Position numbers and translations under genes: made by a program. 64,000 nucleotides of DNA from contig JAJRXK010000093.1 of NCBI GenBank assembly GCA_024276305.1, forward strand, positions 1-64,000, given 5' to 3'. Shown piece by piece: positions 30,643 to 39,881 of the stretch (its first letter is position 1; every line of letters starts with the position of its first letter). The stretch comes from Candidatus Krumholzibacteriota bacterium. GTDB taxonomy: Bacteria; Krumholzibacteriota; Krumholzibacteriia; JAJRXK01. The notes below the pieces were generated by a model that made no database searches, was not told where the DNA came from, and was given only the letters and a program-made list of their open reading frames with translations.

Positions 30643-33471
30643 ATGGCTGCTTCTCTCTCCGAGCACCCCTACGCCAGCTTCATCCACCGGGTGGAGAAGC
30701 CCGCTCGTTACCTCGGGGGGGAATTCCACCAAACGGTCAAGGATCCGAAGACCGTACGGCTCTCATTGGCCTTGGCCTTCCCGGACCTCTACGACATCGG
30801 AATGAGCCACCTGGGAACCAAGATTCTCTACTCCCTGGTGAACAAGGAACCCGACCTCCTCTGCGAAAGGGCCTTCGCCCCCTGGCCGGACATGGAACGG
30901 GAGCTGCGCGACCGCGGCTTGCCGGTGCTCAGCTGCGAGAACCGTCGTCCCCTGCGCGACTTCGACGTCCTCGGATTCTCGCTTCAGTACGAGCTCACGT
31001 TCACCAACCTGCTGAACCTCCTCGACCTGAGCGGGATCGCGCTGCGCTCCGACCAGCGGCGGGAAGAAGATCCGATCATCCTGGCGGGAGGGCCCATCGC
31101 GACCCAACCCGAGCCGATGGCTCCCTTCGTCGACGCATTCCTCATCGGCGACGCCGAGGCGATCCTTCCCACTCTGCTGCGCACGATCGCCGAGGGGCGC
31201 GAGGCGGGAGTCTCGCGGCAGGAGATCCTGGTCTCGCTGGCCCGACTCGGCGGACTCTACTGTCCCGCTCTCTACGAAACGGCGGTGGACCCGCGCAGCG
31301 GTTTCGAAGTGGTCACCGGGCCGAAGATCGACGAGGTTTGCGCACGACCGAAGCGCCAAATCGTCGAGAACCTGAGCGACTATCCTTTTCCTGACGACAG
31401 TCCGGTGGCTGCAGCCCAGGCGATCTTCGATCGCATGAGTGTCGAGATCGCCCGCGGCTGCACCGAAGGTTGTCGCTTCTGCCAAGCCGGGATGATCTAC
31501 CGACCGGTCCGGGAGCGAGATCCCCAGGACGTCATCGACACGGTCCTGCGCGCGGTCGACAAGGGCGGCTACGACGAAGCCGGACTCACCACTCTCTCGA
31601 CTGCGGACTACAGCTGCATCAGTCCGCTGATGAGCGAACTCATGAAGGAACTGCGAGCTCGCAAGGTCTCGCTGAGCGTGGCCTCGCTGAGAGCCTACGG
31701 CCTCGACGAGCCCACTCTCGACGAAATGGCCAGCTACCGGGCCCAGGGATTGACCTTTGCTCCGGAAGCGGGCACTCAGCGGATGCGAGACGTCATCAAC
31801 AAGAACGTCACCGAAGAAGACATCACCCGAACTGCGCACCGGATCTACGAGCGCGGCTGGAAACGGATGAAGCTCTACTTCATGATCGGTCTGCCCACTG
31901 AAGAAGATGAAGACGTACGGGGCATCATGGACCTGGGCCATCGAATGAAAGAGATCGGCGCGAAGTACCAGGGACGTCGCGCCGAGATCACGGTCAGCGT
32001 GAGCAGCCACGTGCCCAAGCCCCACACTCCCTTCCAGTGGGTGGCCATGGACTCTCTCGAGGAGATCGAACGCAAACAGGACCTCCTCCAGGAACAGGCT
32101 CGGCGTCACCGCCTCGAGTTTCGTCGCCACGACCCCCGGACCAGCATGCTCGAGGGCATTCTAGGCCGAGGGGATCGTCGGGTGGCCACGGTGATCGAGA
32201 AGGCATTCCTGAAGGGTTGCCGCTTCGACGGCTGGGACGAGCACCTCGACTGGCAGGCGTGGGTCGAAGCCATCGAGGAGAGCGGCATCGATCCCTCCCT
32301 CTACCTCGGAACCATCGCCCTCGATGCGCGCACTCCCTGGGATCACCTCGACATGCAGCTCGAGGAGCGTTTCCTCCAGACCGACTACAAACGAGCCATG
32401 GCCAGCAAGCTGAGTCCGCCCTGCGGCAAGCCGGCCGGAGCCCAGGTTCATCCCGCGGATCTCCAGTCTCACGATGCGGACACCCGGCGTTTGGTCTGCT
32501 ACCACTGCGGAGTCGCCTGTGACCTCGAGGGCATGCGCGAGGAGCGTCGAGACTTTCTGGAGAAGCTGCGCGCCTTCGAACCCCGCAGCGGCGACCGAGC
32601 CCGAGCCACCCGCGAGGCCAAGCAGGAGCGCATCGCCAGGGGCGCCGCACCCCACCAGCTGGATCAAGGCGAAGCCCTCCGGCTTCGTTTCACCATGCGC
32701 AAATTCGGCGCGGACTCCATGACCGGTCACCTCGACCTGGTCCGCAAGCTCCCCCGCATCTTCCGGCGCGCGGGGGTGGAGGTCTTCTACACCGAGGGAT
32801 ACCACCCCAAGCCCTCGATTGCCTTCGGTCCGGCCCTGCCCCTGGGAGTTCAGGGCCTGGCCGAGCCCTTCGAGATCAAGTTGGTGCGCCGAGTCGACGC
32901 CACGGGGCAGGACCAGAGGCCCGACCCCGCAGAATTGCTCCGCCGCCTCAACGCGGTGGCCGAATCGGGGATCGAATTCATGTCCTGCGAGATCCTCGAG
33001 GAGGGCAGCGGCAGGCTGGGACGATTGCTCTCGGAGGCCGAGTACCTGGTCCGGCCCGACTTCCAGCCGCGGCCGGACCTCGATCGGATTCGGGCCGCAC
33101 TGGACCGTTTCCGCCGGGCCGAGAGCTGGCCTCTCCTTCTGTCGCGCAAGCGCAAGGAACACCCCATCGACCTGCGGCAGACCGCTCCTCAGGTCGATCT
33201 CGTGGACCCGTCTGCATCGAAGGAGATTGATCTGTCCTGGCTCCCCTCCCCGCAGGCGCCGACCTTTCGGCTGCGCCTCCGACTGGGAGGAAGTGCCCAG
33301 GTGCGTCCAGAGGAAGTGCTGCGCGCGGTGTTGAAGGAGGATCCCTTCGACCTCCCCCCGGTGCGCATTCTCCGCCTGGGCTTCCGCATCGCTCCCCCGC
33401 CTCCGCCCCCGCCGGAAGAGGCCTCGAAAGTTGGGGAGAAACACCTTCAGGAACAGGGCCAATTCGGCTAG
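30643..33471 (+). CDS. B12-binding radical SAM protein fused to DUF2344
   Basis: This 942-residue fusion starts with a cobalamin-binding-like domain (about 30-210, ending VDAFLIGDAEAI). A radical SAM barrel follows with CTEGCRFCQ (about 278-286) in the family pattern ARGCTEGCRFCQAGMIYRP. VCYHCGVACDLEGM near 618 is a short Cys-rich insert. The C-terminal DUF2344 domain (about 680-900) has RFTMRKFGADSMTGHLDLVR and EGYHPKPSIAFGPALPLGVQ. The fused form is known in many bacteria, often near ribonuclease E/G genes, and its reaction is unknown. It lies 11 bases from the next gene. Confidence 0.93.
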   Translation: MAASLSEHPYASFIHRVEKPARYLGGEFHQTVKDPKTVRLSLALAFPDLYDIGMSHLGTKILYSLVNKEPDLLCERAFAPWPDMERELRDRGLPVLSCENRRPLRDFDVLGFSLQYELTFTNLLNLLDLSGIALRSDQRREEDPIILAGGPIATQPEPMAPFVDAFLIGDAEAILPTLLRTIAEGREAGVSRQEILVSLARLGGLYCPALYETAVDPRSGFEVVTGPKIDEVCARPKRQIVENLSDYPFPDDSPVAAAQAIFDRMSVEIARGCTEGCRFCQAGMIYRPVRERDPQDVIDTVLRAVDKGGYDEAGLTTLSTADYSCISPLMSELMKELRARKVSLSVASLRAYGLDEPTLDEMASYRAQGLTFAPEAGTQRMRDVINKNVTEEDITRTAHRIYERGWKRMKLYFMIGLPTEEDEDVRGIMDLGHRMKEIGAKYQGRRAEITVSVSSHVPKPHTPFQWVAMDSLEEIERKQDLLQEQARRHRLEFRRHDPRTSMLEGILGRGDRRVATVIEKAFLKGCRFDGWDEHLDWQAWVEAIEESGIDPSLYLGTIALDARTPWDHLDMQLEERFLQTDYKRAMASKLSPPCGKPAGAQVHPADLQSHDADTRRLVCYHCGVACDLEGMREERRDFLEKLRAFEPRSGDRARATREAKQERIARGAAPHQLDQGEALRLRFTMRKFGADSMTGHLDLVRKLPRIFRRAGVEVFYTEGYHPKPSIAFGPALPLGVQGLAEPFEIKLVRRVDATGQDQRPDPAELLRRLNAVAESGIEFMSCEILEEGSGRLGRLLSEAEYLVRPDFQPRPDLDRIRAALDRFRRAESWPLLLSRKRKEHPIDLRQTAPQVDLVDPSASKEIDLSWLPSPQAPTFRLRLRLGGSAQVRPEEVLRAVLKEDPFDLPPVRILRLGFRIAPPPPPPPEEASKVGEKHLQEQGQFG

Positions 33472-33482
33472 GATCCCGAATC

Positions 33483-34238
33483 ATGCGACCCCGTGACCCC
33501 CACACCCCCCCCTCGCGTCTCGGATGGCTCTGGATGGTCTGCGCCGAGGCCCGGGATCCCCGCCAGACCCGGCGGGGACAGAGACCCGTCGAAGTCCCGA
33601 ATGAAATCCTCGATTCGCGGCGGTCGAGCTGGGAGAATTGGCTCCTGGGCCGCACATATATCAACGAAGATCGATCCATTCAAGCTGCGCTCCGCGAGGG
33701 ACCGCAGGTCGCCGAATGGATATGCCTGCTGTCGGAGTCCTTCCATCCGCTGCGATGGACCTTCGGCCTGGGATTCGGCGAAGTCCGGGGAGAGAAAGAC
33801 GAAGAGGGCAGAGTCCATCTCGGCGGCGCGGCGGTCGATGAAGCCCGCCAAGCCCTCTGGGAAGCCCGGCGACACCGAGGAGCCGCCGTCGTGCGGGGCA
33901 TCGGCGCGGCCGAAGCGGGGGCGCTGGCCTCCCTCTTCGACCTCCAGAGCGAAATCCGTCGACGGTGGACTCTGCGGCAGGCGGAAACCGTGGTCCTCGC
34001 GCGATCCCACTCCGGCCGTGAAGTCGCCGAGATCTTGGGGGTCGGGCCCTCCGTGGTGAGCGAATGCCTGAGCGCGGCTTCCTACCGGGCCCTGCGCCGG
34101 TCCGAGACCGCGGCCGCTCAACTCCTGGGATGCTACGGGGGACGTCTCCACCTCGACCTCGAGGGCGAGCGCCTTTGCTTCCCGTCGATCACCGAGTCGG
34201 TGGGAAATGTGCGCCCTCAGTCCTTGGTCTCCGAATAA
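33483..34238 (+). CDS. SatD-like protein with C-terminal helix-turn-helix
   Basis: This 251-residue protein has a middle block (LRWTFGLGFGEVRGEK followed by GGAAVDEARQALWEAR) that resembles SatD family proteins. The C-terminal block, WTLRQAETVVLARSHSGREV followed by AEILGVGPSVVSECL, is a sigma/LuxR-type helix-turn-helix. The N-terminal 70 residues differ from SatD and carry no transmembrane segment. SatD proteins accompany a membrane protein, DUF3307, which is not found here. It starts 11 bases after the radical SAM gene and its 3' end overlaps the convergent CoA-binding gene by 22 bases. Confidence 0.6.
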   Translation: MRPRDPHTPPSRLGWLWMVCAEARDPRQTRRGQRPVEVPNEILDSRRSSWENWLLGRTYINEDRSIQAALREGPQVAEWICLLSESFHPLRWTFGLGFGEVRGEKDEEGRVHLGGAAVDEARQALWEARRHRGAAVVRGIGAAEAGALASLFDLQSEIRRRWTLRQAETVVLARSHSGREVAEILGVGPSVVSECLSAASYRALRRSETAAAQLLGCYGGRLHLDLEGERLCFPSITESVGNVRPQSLVSE

Positions 34239-34636
34239 CCCACCGCCACCAGGAAGCAGCTCCCGTCGGCGATGGTCTCCAGACCCAGCTCGGCGGCACG
34301 GGCCACCGCTGCAGGGCTCTCGGCGCCGGGCTGCATCCAAAGGATTTCGACCCCCGCCGCCGCCGCTTCTTCCACCACCTTTTCGGTGACTCGCGGAGGA
34401 GTGATCACCGAGATCGCTCGCGGCACCGACGGGAGTTCGGACAGACTGGCGAAGGCGGGATGGCCTTCGACCTCGGTCGCCTGGGGATTGATGGGCCAGG
34501 CCTCGCGCCCACTCTGGAAGTAGGCGCGCAGAACTTTGTTCCCGTACTTCTCGCGATCGGCCGAAGCCCCGACCACGGCGTAGGGTCCTTGGGCGAGGAA
34601 ATCCTCGATGATCTCGGGAATGCTTCGCGTCGACAT
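34217..34636 (-). CDS. CoA-binding protein (YccU-like)
   Basis: This 139-residue Rossmann-fold protein has YAVVGASADREKYGNKVLR near residue 18-36, WPINPQATEVEGHPAFASL and VEILWMQPGAESPAA, the CoA-binding domain seen in YccU and in succinyl-CoA ligase alpha chains. It has no catalytic histidine. It may sense or store CoA. The start at 34636 follows AGGAGG with ideal spacing. Its last 22 coding bases overlap the opposite-strand SatD-like gene. Confidence 0.9.
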   Translation of the reverse strand: MSTRSIPEIIEDFLAQGPYAVVGASADREKYGNKVLRAYFQSGREAWPINPQATEVEGHPAFASLSELPSVPRAISVITPPRVTEKVVEEAAAAGVEILWMQPGAESPAAVARAAELGLETIADGSCFLVAVGYSETKD

Positions 34637-34761
34637 CCGCCACACCTCCTGGACGACAAGGCAGTCATGGACCATGGATCTCCTACAGGCTAATTCCGCC
34701 GGAGAGCCCTGCCAATGGATGCCCTCTTGCGGCGTTTCGGCAAGTGCGCGAGAGTGTGCCC

Positions 34762-35481
34762 ATGGCACTCAATCCCCATACGATCTACTACGGAATCGAC
34801 GGCGAACGACAGGGACCCGTCGACGTGCAGACCCTGCGAGAGATGATCCGTGCGGGTCAACTCCTGGCCCACGACTTCGTGTGGGACGAGGACCTGGAGG
34901 ATTGGGTCGAGATTGGCCGATACGAAGAGTTGCACGATGAAACTCCCTGGCGCGAAGGCCTTTCGCCCGCTCTCGAGGCACTCCCCCCGGATCACCCTTC
35001 GGTACGCCGGGATCCCGCCCCCCTGGCCTACGCGGGTTTCGGAGGCCGACTCGTGGCCTGGATCATCGACCTCTTCGTACTGATGCCCCTGACCTTCCTG
35101 TGGCAGAGCGAGATCCAGGACCGAATGGGAATGCAGTTCTCCGATGTCCTCTTCGGTCCCACCTCCACCGACCCCCAGGTCGCCCTGGCCCAGTTGAAGT
35201 TCCTCTTCGTGGGCCAAGTCGGAGTGCTACTGATTCGTTGGGTCTACTATGCGACTTTCGAGTCGTCGCAGTGGCAAGCCACCCCGGGCAAGAAGCTCAT
35301 GCGGCTCGTGGTCACCGATGAACGGGGCTACCGATTGACCTTTGGGCGGGCCAGCGGCCGCCTCTTCGCGAAACTCTTGAGCGAGCTCACGCTGTTCTAC
35401 GGCTTCCTCATGATCGCCTTCACGGAACGGCACCAGGGCTTGCACGACAAAGTCGCGCGCACCCTGGTGCTGCACCGTTGA
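34762..35481 (+). CDS. GYF-domain plus RDD-family membrane protein
   Basis: This 239-residue protein has an N-terminal GYF_2-type domain (about 8-55, IYYGIDGERQGPVDVQTLRE and WVEIGRYEEL), then a linker and an RDD membrane domain (about 90-238). The RDD part has hydrophobic helices and the characteristic YAGFGGRLVAWIIDLF, plus TPGKKLMRLVVTDERGYRLTF. GYF-RDD fusions are common in bacteria with no defined function. A GTG at 34744 is an alternative start. Confidence 0.87.
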   Translation: MALNPHTIYYGIDGERQGPVDVQTLREMIRAGQLLAHDFVWDEDLEDWVEIGRYEELHDETPWREGLSPALEALPPDHPSVRRDPAPLAYAGFGGRLVAWIIDLFVLMPLTFLWQSEIQDRMGMQFSDVLFGPTSTDPQVALAQLKFLFVGQVGVLLIRWVYYATFESSQWQATPGKKLMRLVVTDERGYRLTFGRASGRLFAKLLSELTLFYGFLMIAFTERHQGLHDKVARTLVLHR

Positions 35482-35500
35482 TCCTCGGCGCTCTCTCGGT

Positions 35501-36931
35501 TCAGCCGCCGAGTGGTCCCAACGCGAGGTAGAAGCTCTGCCCACCACGGACCACGAGCAAGAGGACCGTGTCTTTCTCCTCGGCCGCCTTCTTCAGGATC
35601 TTTCGAAGATCTCGGGCCGAACTGACCTTCTGTCGGGCCACTTCCACGATCAGATCGCCGGTGCGCAGCCCCGCTCGCTCCGCCGCGGATCCCGGATCGA
35701 CCGCCACCACCACCGCTCCCTGACGGTCCGCATCGACACCCAGACGCTGCGCCAGCCTCGCATCGAGGTCATCCACCCGGAATCCACCGGTGTCGAGGAC
35801 CTGCCCGTCTCCCCCGTCGACTGCGGCCACATCGCCGTCCAGAGGACGTTCGCCGAGGACGACTTCGATCTTCTTGGGCTTGCCATCTCTCAAGAGCTCG
35901 AGTTCCACTCGATCTTCGGGGTTGAGGTGCCCGATCTCGGTACGGAAGAGAGGCATCGACTCGACTTCCTCTCCATTGAGCCGGGTGATGATGTCTCCGC
36001 GGTGCAGACCCGCCTTCTGGGCCGGACTGTCGTCGATGACCTCACTGATGAGGACTCCCCGATGCACATCGACCCCTGCGGCCCGAGCCAATTCGGGAGT
36101 GAGCTCCTGAGGATAGACTCCGAGATAGCCCCGCACCACGCGGCCGCGATCCCGCAGGCTCTCGATGACGTCCTGGACCAGATAACTCGGGATGGCGAAG
36201 CCGATTCCCTGACTTCCTCCACTGCGACTGACGATCGCGCTGTTGATTCCCACCACCTCCCCGTCGAGGTTGACCAAAGCCCCCCCGGAATTGCCCGGAT
36301 TGATCGAAGCGTCGGTCTGGATGAAGTCCTCGTAGTTGACCATACCCAGGCTGCGCCCCTTGGCGCTGACGATGCCCCGGGTGACGGTCTCGCCGAGACC
36401 AAAGGGGTTGCCGATGGCCAAGACCGCGTCCCCCACCCGAAGCTTCTTGCTGTCGGCCCAGCGCACCGCGGGTAGATCCTGGGCCTCGACCTTCAGCAGC
36501 GCCAAGTCACTTGCGGCATCCGTACCCACGATCTTGGCCTCGAGCTCCCGACCGTCGGGAAAGCCGATCTTGACCTCATCGGCTCCATCGACCACGTGGT
36601 TGTTGGTCACGATGTAGCCATCGGAGGAATAGATCACCCCCGAGCCCAGGCTCTTCTGAGTCCTCTCGTCGGGCTGGGGATGGCCGAAGTCCGGGTCGCC
36701 GAAGAAGCGGCGAAAGAAGGGGTCGTTGAAGAGCTGACTGGGACCGCGGCTGACCTCCACCCGGCGGGTGGAGAAGACGTTGACGACGCTCGGAGAGATC
36801 TGTTCCACCACGTCAGCCACGCTCCAGCTTTCCACCGACCGACTTTCGACCGCGGCACTGGGATGATCATGGGCACCGACGATCGCAATCGCGGCAACGA
36901 GCAGTCCGGCGAAGAGAATCCTGGTCTTCAT
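35501..36931 (-). CDS. periplasmic serine protease, DegP/HtrA family
   Basis: This 476-residue protein has a signal peptide (about 1-20), a trypsin-like domain with the catalytic triad His112 (TNNHVV), Asp142 (SDLALL) and Ser215 (NPGNSGG), and two PDZ domains (about 275-365 and 380-470). The layout is that of DegP/DegQ. The region FNDPFFRRFFGDPD supplies the LA loop that gates assembly. It should be a protein-quality-control protease/chaperone. It is transcribed toward the GYF-RDD gene, which ends 19 bases away. Confidence 0.95.
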   Translation of the reverse strand: MKTRILFAGLLVAAIAIVGAHDHPSAAVESRSVESWSVADVVEQISPSVVNVFSTRRVEVSRGPSQLFNDPFFRRFFGDPDFGHPQPDERTQKSLGSGVIYSSDGYIVTNNHVVDGADEVKIGFPDGRELEAKIVGTDAASDLALLKVEAQDLPAVRWADSKKLRVGDAVLAIGNPFGLGETVTRGIVSAKGRSLGMVNYEDFIQTDASINPGNSGGALVNLDGEVVGINSAIVSRSGGSQGIGFAIPSYLVQDVIESLRDRGRVVRGYLGVYPQELTPELARAAGVDVHRGVLISEVIDDSPAQKAGLHRGDIITRLNGEEVESMPLFRTEIGHLNPEDRVELELLRDGKPKKIEVVLGERPLDGDVAAVDGGDGQVLDTGGFRVDDLDARLAQRLGVDADRQGAVVVAVDPGSAAERAGLRTGDLIVEVARQKVSSARDLRKILKKAAEEKDTVLLLVVRGGQSFYLALGPLGG

Positions 36932-37090
36932 GGCGCACCTCTCGATTCTGGGGACATGTGCGGGCTCAAGAAGGGCGAGTCATCGTCGGATCTCGGCCGA
37001 GATGGCAGCCGGGCCTTCAACGGGACGCGAGGGGAAGAGTTCCCGATGATTCCGGGAGTTCAGCCCTGCGCCTCGGGAAGGCCCTCCACG

Positions 37091-37118
37091 CAAGAAGCCG
37101 CACCCCTGGGGATGCGGC
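37091..37118 (-). terminator. terminator after the HAD gene
   Basis: On the minus strand GCCGCATCCCC pairs with GGGGTGCGGC (one bulged base), tight loop, followed by TTCTTG. It lies about 34 bases past the HAD-phosphatase stop, in the 220-base gap before degP/degQ. Confidence 0.6.
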
Positions 37119-37151
37119 CTCGGCAACCGAAGACCTCGGGAAGAAGAGTCA

Positions 37152-37916
37152 CTAGCTCTCGCTTCTCTCGATCCATCCGTGCATGCGCAGAGCCTGAAGG
37201 ACCCCCTTGGGACCATCCTCCTCCAATGCGAAGGCATTGTGGAAGCGACTGGCGTGGGCCCGCAGCGACTCGGGAGCGTGGGCGAAGGCCGCACCCTTCC
37301 ATCCCCGTCCGAACATGCATTCATCCCCGGTCTGCTCCGCGATGATGAGCACATTGTCCGGATGGATGTTCTTCTCCACGAGGTAGCGGCCGAGGGTGGT
37401 GCCCTTCTCGATGCCGAAGGGCAAGAGGTTGTACTCGCCCTCGCCCCGGGGCTGGACGTGGCAGCCGATCTCCTTGGCCTTCTCGGCCACCTCATCCACC
37501 GCTTCCTGCGTCGAGGCCTTGAAGCCCTGACGGCAATGGGCGTTGTCGTCGATGAGCTCCACGCCTTCCACACTCGACAGTGTCTTCTGCGCGGCGTCCT
37601 TGCCCGGCCACAGCTGAATGATGTCCCTCTGTAGGGGCTCGATGGTGGCGGAGCCATCACCTTTGAGGAGGGTCGTGCCACTGTCGGCCATGAACAGCTC
37701 CGGCACCGGCAACTCCGCCGAGGCGGCGAGCTTGATGAGGTTTTCGGCTGAATCGTGACTCATGTACATGAGTCGGACGTCGTCGGCATTGGTCTCGAGC
37801 AATCCGAAGAGTTCTTCGCGCGAAGCCGCGTCGGCGCTGGCAAAGCTCTCGTCGAGGTCGATGGCCAGAAAGAGGGGACGCGTGAGTTTCGCACTCTGCA
37901 GCGAGGTGTCGGTCAT
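37152..37916 (-). CDS. HAD-superfamily hydrolase, sucrose-phosphatase-like
   Basis: This 254-residue protein is of the IIB-type HAD group. It opens LFLAIDLDESFAS (nucleophile and general-acid aspartates as DLD), followed by YMSHDSAENLIKL and ELPVPELFMADSGTTLLKGDG, matching the sucrose-6F-phosphate phosphohydrolase pattern. The late EQTGDECMFGRGWKGAAFAH segment fits the metal-binding end, GDxxND-like but altered. The start at 37916 directly precedes the fold. Likely a sugar-phosphate phosphatase; substrate not shown. It lies downstream of the solute-binding gene (157 bases). Confidence 0.65.
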   Translation of the reverse strand: MTDTSLQSAKLTRPLFLAIDLDESFASADAASREELFGLLETNADDVRLMYMSHDSAENLIKLAASAELPVPELFMADSGTTLLKGDGSATIEPLQRDIIQLWPGKDAAQKTLSSVEGVELIDDNAHCRQGFKASTQEAVDEVAEKAKEIGCHVQPRGEGEYNLLPFGIEKGTTLGRYLVEKNIHPDNVLIIAEQTGDECMFGRGWKGAAFAHAPESLRAHASRFHNAFALEEDGPKGVLQALRMHGWIERSES

Positions 37917-38073
37917 TTCGACTCCGTTGTCCACCGGCCGTGGCCGCCGGGGAAATTGGGGCAATGCACGGCCGCGTTCGAAGGTTCTGCGCGGCCCGGG
38001 GCGCACGGTCGCAGCTGTGCGCAACAGCCTGCAATAGTAGGTCACGAGGCCAGGATTCGCAAGGAGGCGGGGG

Positions 38074-39192
38074 CTAACGCTCGGTCTGCGCCACCTGGCG
38101 GGGCAGGTCCTGCCACCGCTCCATCCAGGCCTTTCGCTCCCGCACCACCGCCTTGCGATCGAAGAAGGCCAGGTCCTCCGGCGGCAATGGCGAGGGCCGA
38201 TCGAGGTAGGGCGGAGGAGGTACATCCCGGCGGAGTGGCACCCGGTATCCCACCCGGGCCTGGATTCGGGCGGCTTCGGCCCCGGTGAGGAAGCGGACCA
38301 GGGACCGGGCCGCCTCCTGATCTCGAGCCCATTCGAGCACACTCACTCCGCCGATCTCGTAGCCGGTCTGGCGGGGGATGTGCAACTCGACCGGAATCCG
38401 ATCACGCTCGCGGCGACGCCACACATCATGAGCCCAGGCCACTCCCAGGTCCTTGGTCCCCCGTGCGATCTGGGTGATGGTGTCTTCGGACCGGACCTCG
38501 AACTGCGCTCCTTGGCGGAGCAGGCCTTCCAGAAAGGCCCAACCTCGGTCCGGATCGGCGGCCCGCTGAATCTGAGTGGCCATGAACACCAGCCCGCCTC
38601 CGGAGGTGGCCGGAGACGGAATGGTGACCCGGTTGCGGAAACGGGGGTCGAGGAGGGTGATCCACTCCGGGGGCCGGGTCCTCAATTCGGGGAGGGGCCG
38701 GTGAATGATCGCCAGGTAGCCCACGTAGATCGGCGTCCACAGCGCCTGCGGGTGGTCCCATTGATCTAGTCGTTGATCATCATTATCGGGAGTACATGCC
38801 AGGCTCAGACCCTTTTCGGCGAGCTGGTCGTGGATCTCCACCGTGCCTCCCAAGAGGAGATCTGGCTGCAACCGCTTTTCCAACAGCAAGTTTACGGCCT
38901 CTTGGGCCCCTCCGGCGAAGGGGTCGACCTCGCAGACGATGCCCGTCTGGGCCTGGAAGGCATCGAGAAGGGCATTGGTGGTCTCGGCGTCCAGAACCGA
39001 GAGCACTCGGAGGTGGCGAGCGCCGTGGGCGAAGGGCTCCATCCTCCACGCCGCGGCCGTCAATCCCCCGAAGAGGATCAGCCAGAGGGCGATCCCCACC
39101 GCGCGAGGGCGTCGGTGCCAGAGGGGGTGGGCCGAAAGCCCCACCACCACTCCCGCCAATGCCATCAGGACCAAGACCGTAGACGACTCCAA
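38074..39192 (-). CDS. membrane-tethered extracellular solute-binding protein
   Basis: This 372-residue protein has two N-terminal hydrophobic segments (about 5-22 and 32-48) and an extracytoplasmic domain that starts VLSVLDAETTNALLDAFQAQ. DLLLGGTVEIHDQLAEKGL, VGYLAIIHRPLP, NRVTIPSPATSGGGLVFMAT and VRFLTGAEAAR follow the type 2 periplasmic binding pattern of iron/phosphonate ABC transporters. The double transmembrane start is odd for a binding protein, and no permease or ATPase is near. It may be a sensor or partner protein. The 212-bp repeat element lies 74 bases upstream of its start. Confidence 0.8.
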   Translation of the reverse strand: MESSTVLVLMALAGVVVGLSAHPLWHRRPRAVGIALWLILFGGLTAAAWRMEPFAHGARHLRVLSVLDAETTNALLDAFQAQTGIVCEVDPFAGGAQEAVNLLLEKRLQPDLLLGGTVEIHDQLAEKGLSLACTPDNDDQRLDQWDHPQALWTPIYVGYLAIIHRPLPELRTRPPEWITLLDPRFRNRVTIPSPATSGGGLVFMATQIQRAADPDRGWAFLEGLLRQGAQFEVRSEDTITQIARGTKDLGVAWAHDVWRRRERDRIPVELHIPRQTGYEIGGVSVLEWARDQEAARSLVRFLTGAEAARIQARVGYRVPLRRDVPPPPYLDRPSPLPPEDLAFFDRKAVVRERKAWMERWQDLPRQVAQTER

Positions 39193-39266
39193 GGATCCCT
39201 CCAGGGTGACCTTCCGAGGCAGACCACCCCACAGTAGGGTTCTGCGGCACTGGGAGCAAGCAGAGC

Positions 39267-39478
39267 GTTGTGTCTCGGAAATTGTTGATGGTTGAGTGCG
39301 AGAAGACCCCGGCTGCGTGAGGTGCCGGGGTCTTCTGCTCGACGAGCGGAGTACTCTGGCTGGAGCAGCTCAAGCATGCCCTTTTCCACGGCCTTGGGGA
39401 TCCGGTCGACCATGTCCATGATCCCGGACAGCGCACGAATCAGGCGCAACAGGCCATCAACAATTTCCGAGACACAAC
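39267..39478. mobile_element. short element with perfect 25-bp terminal inverted repeats (MITE-like)
   Basis: Bases 39267-39291 and 39454-39478 are exact reverse complements over 25 bases; the outer end reads GTTGTGTCTCGG. Between them is 162 bp, including a perfect 13-bp stem (AGAAGACCCCGGC at 39301-39313 with GCCGGGGTCTTCT at 39324-39336). Read on the minus strand the interior is open and protein-like (for example GLLRLIRALSGIMDMVDRIP), perhaps a transposase end. It sits 4 bases past the hpt stop codon. No target duplication is visible. Confidence 0.7.
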
Positions 39479-39482
39479 TAAC

Positions 39483-39881
39483 TCAGTCCCGCACTGCGAA
39501 TCCGGGGAGGAGTTTGGTCAGTTCGGTCTCGACCCTGGCGTAGAGCCCCTCGAGGTCCTGCATCCAATCCGCGGCCCGCGAGAGTTCTCCTTCCTCGCCC
39601 ACCCGTTGCAATTCTGCCGCGACCTCGGAGAGCCGGAGTGCCCCCACATTGGCCGCAGCGCCCTTGAGGGTGTGGGCCTTCAATCGCATCAATTCTGCTT
39701 GATTCGTTTCCACGGCCTCCTGCATCCCCGCCACGCAGTCGCGGTAGGTGCAGGCGAAGGAGGTGAAGAGATCACGCACGAAAGAATCGTCGTCACCGTC
39801 GTTGAGCTCGAAGAGAGTCTCCACCGTGGTCGGGTCGAGCGCGGGCTCATCGGTCCGGCTGAAGGCAGGCGTCGTAGGCAT
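39483..39881 (-). CDS. orphan Hpt-domain protein
   Basis: This 132-residue protein has a helical bundle with the histidine phosphotransfer signature HTLKGAAANVGALRLSEVAA (phospho-accepting histidine about residue 70), preceded by VETLFELNDGDDDSFVRDLF. It should relay phosphate between a hybrid kinase and a response regulator. Neither is in the window. AAAGGA stands 7 bases ahead of the start. Its stop lies 4 bases from the repeat element. A hairpin (39931-39955, GTTTGTGGGG with CCCCGCAAAC) lies about 50 bases upstream of the start. Confidence 0.88.
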   Translation of the reverse strand: MPTTPAFSRTDEPALDPTTVETLFELNDGDDDSFVRDLFTSFACTYRDCVAGMQEAVETNQAELMRLKAHTLKGAAANVGALRLSEVAAELQRVGEEGELSRAADWMQDLEGLYARVETELTKLLPGFAVRD

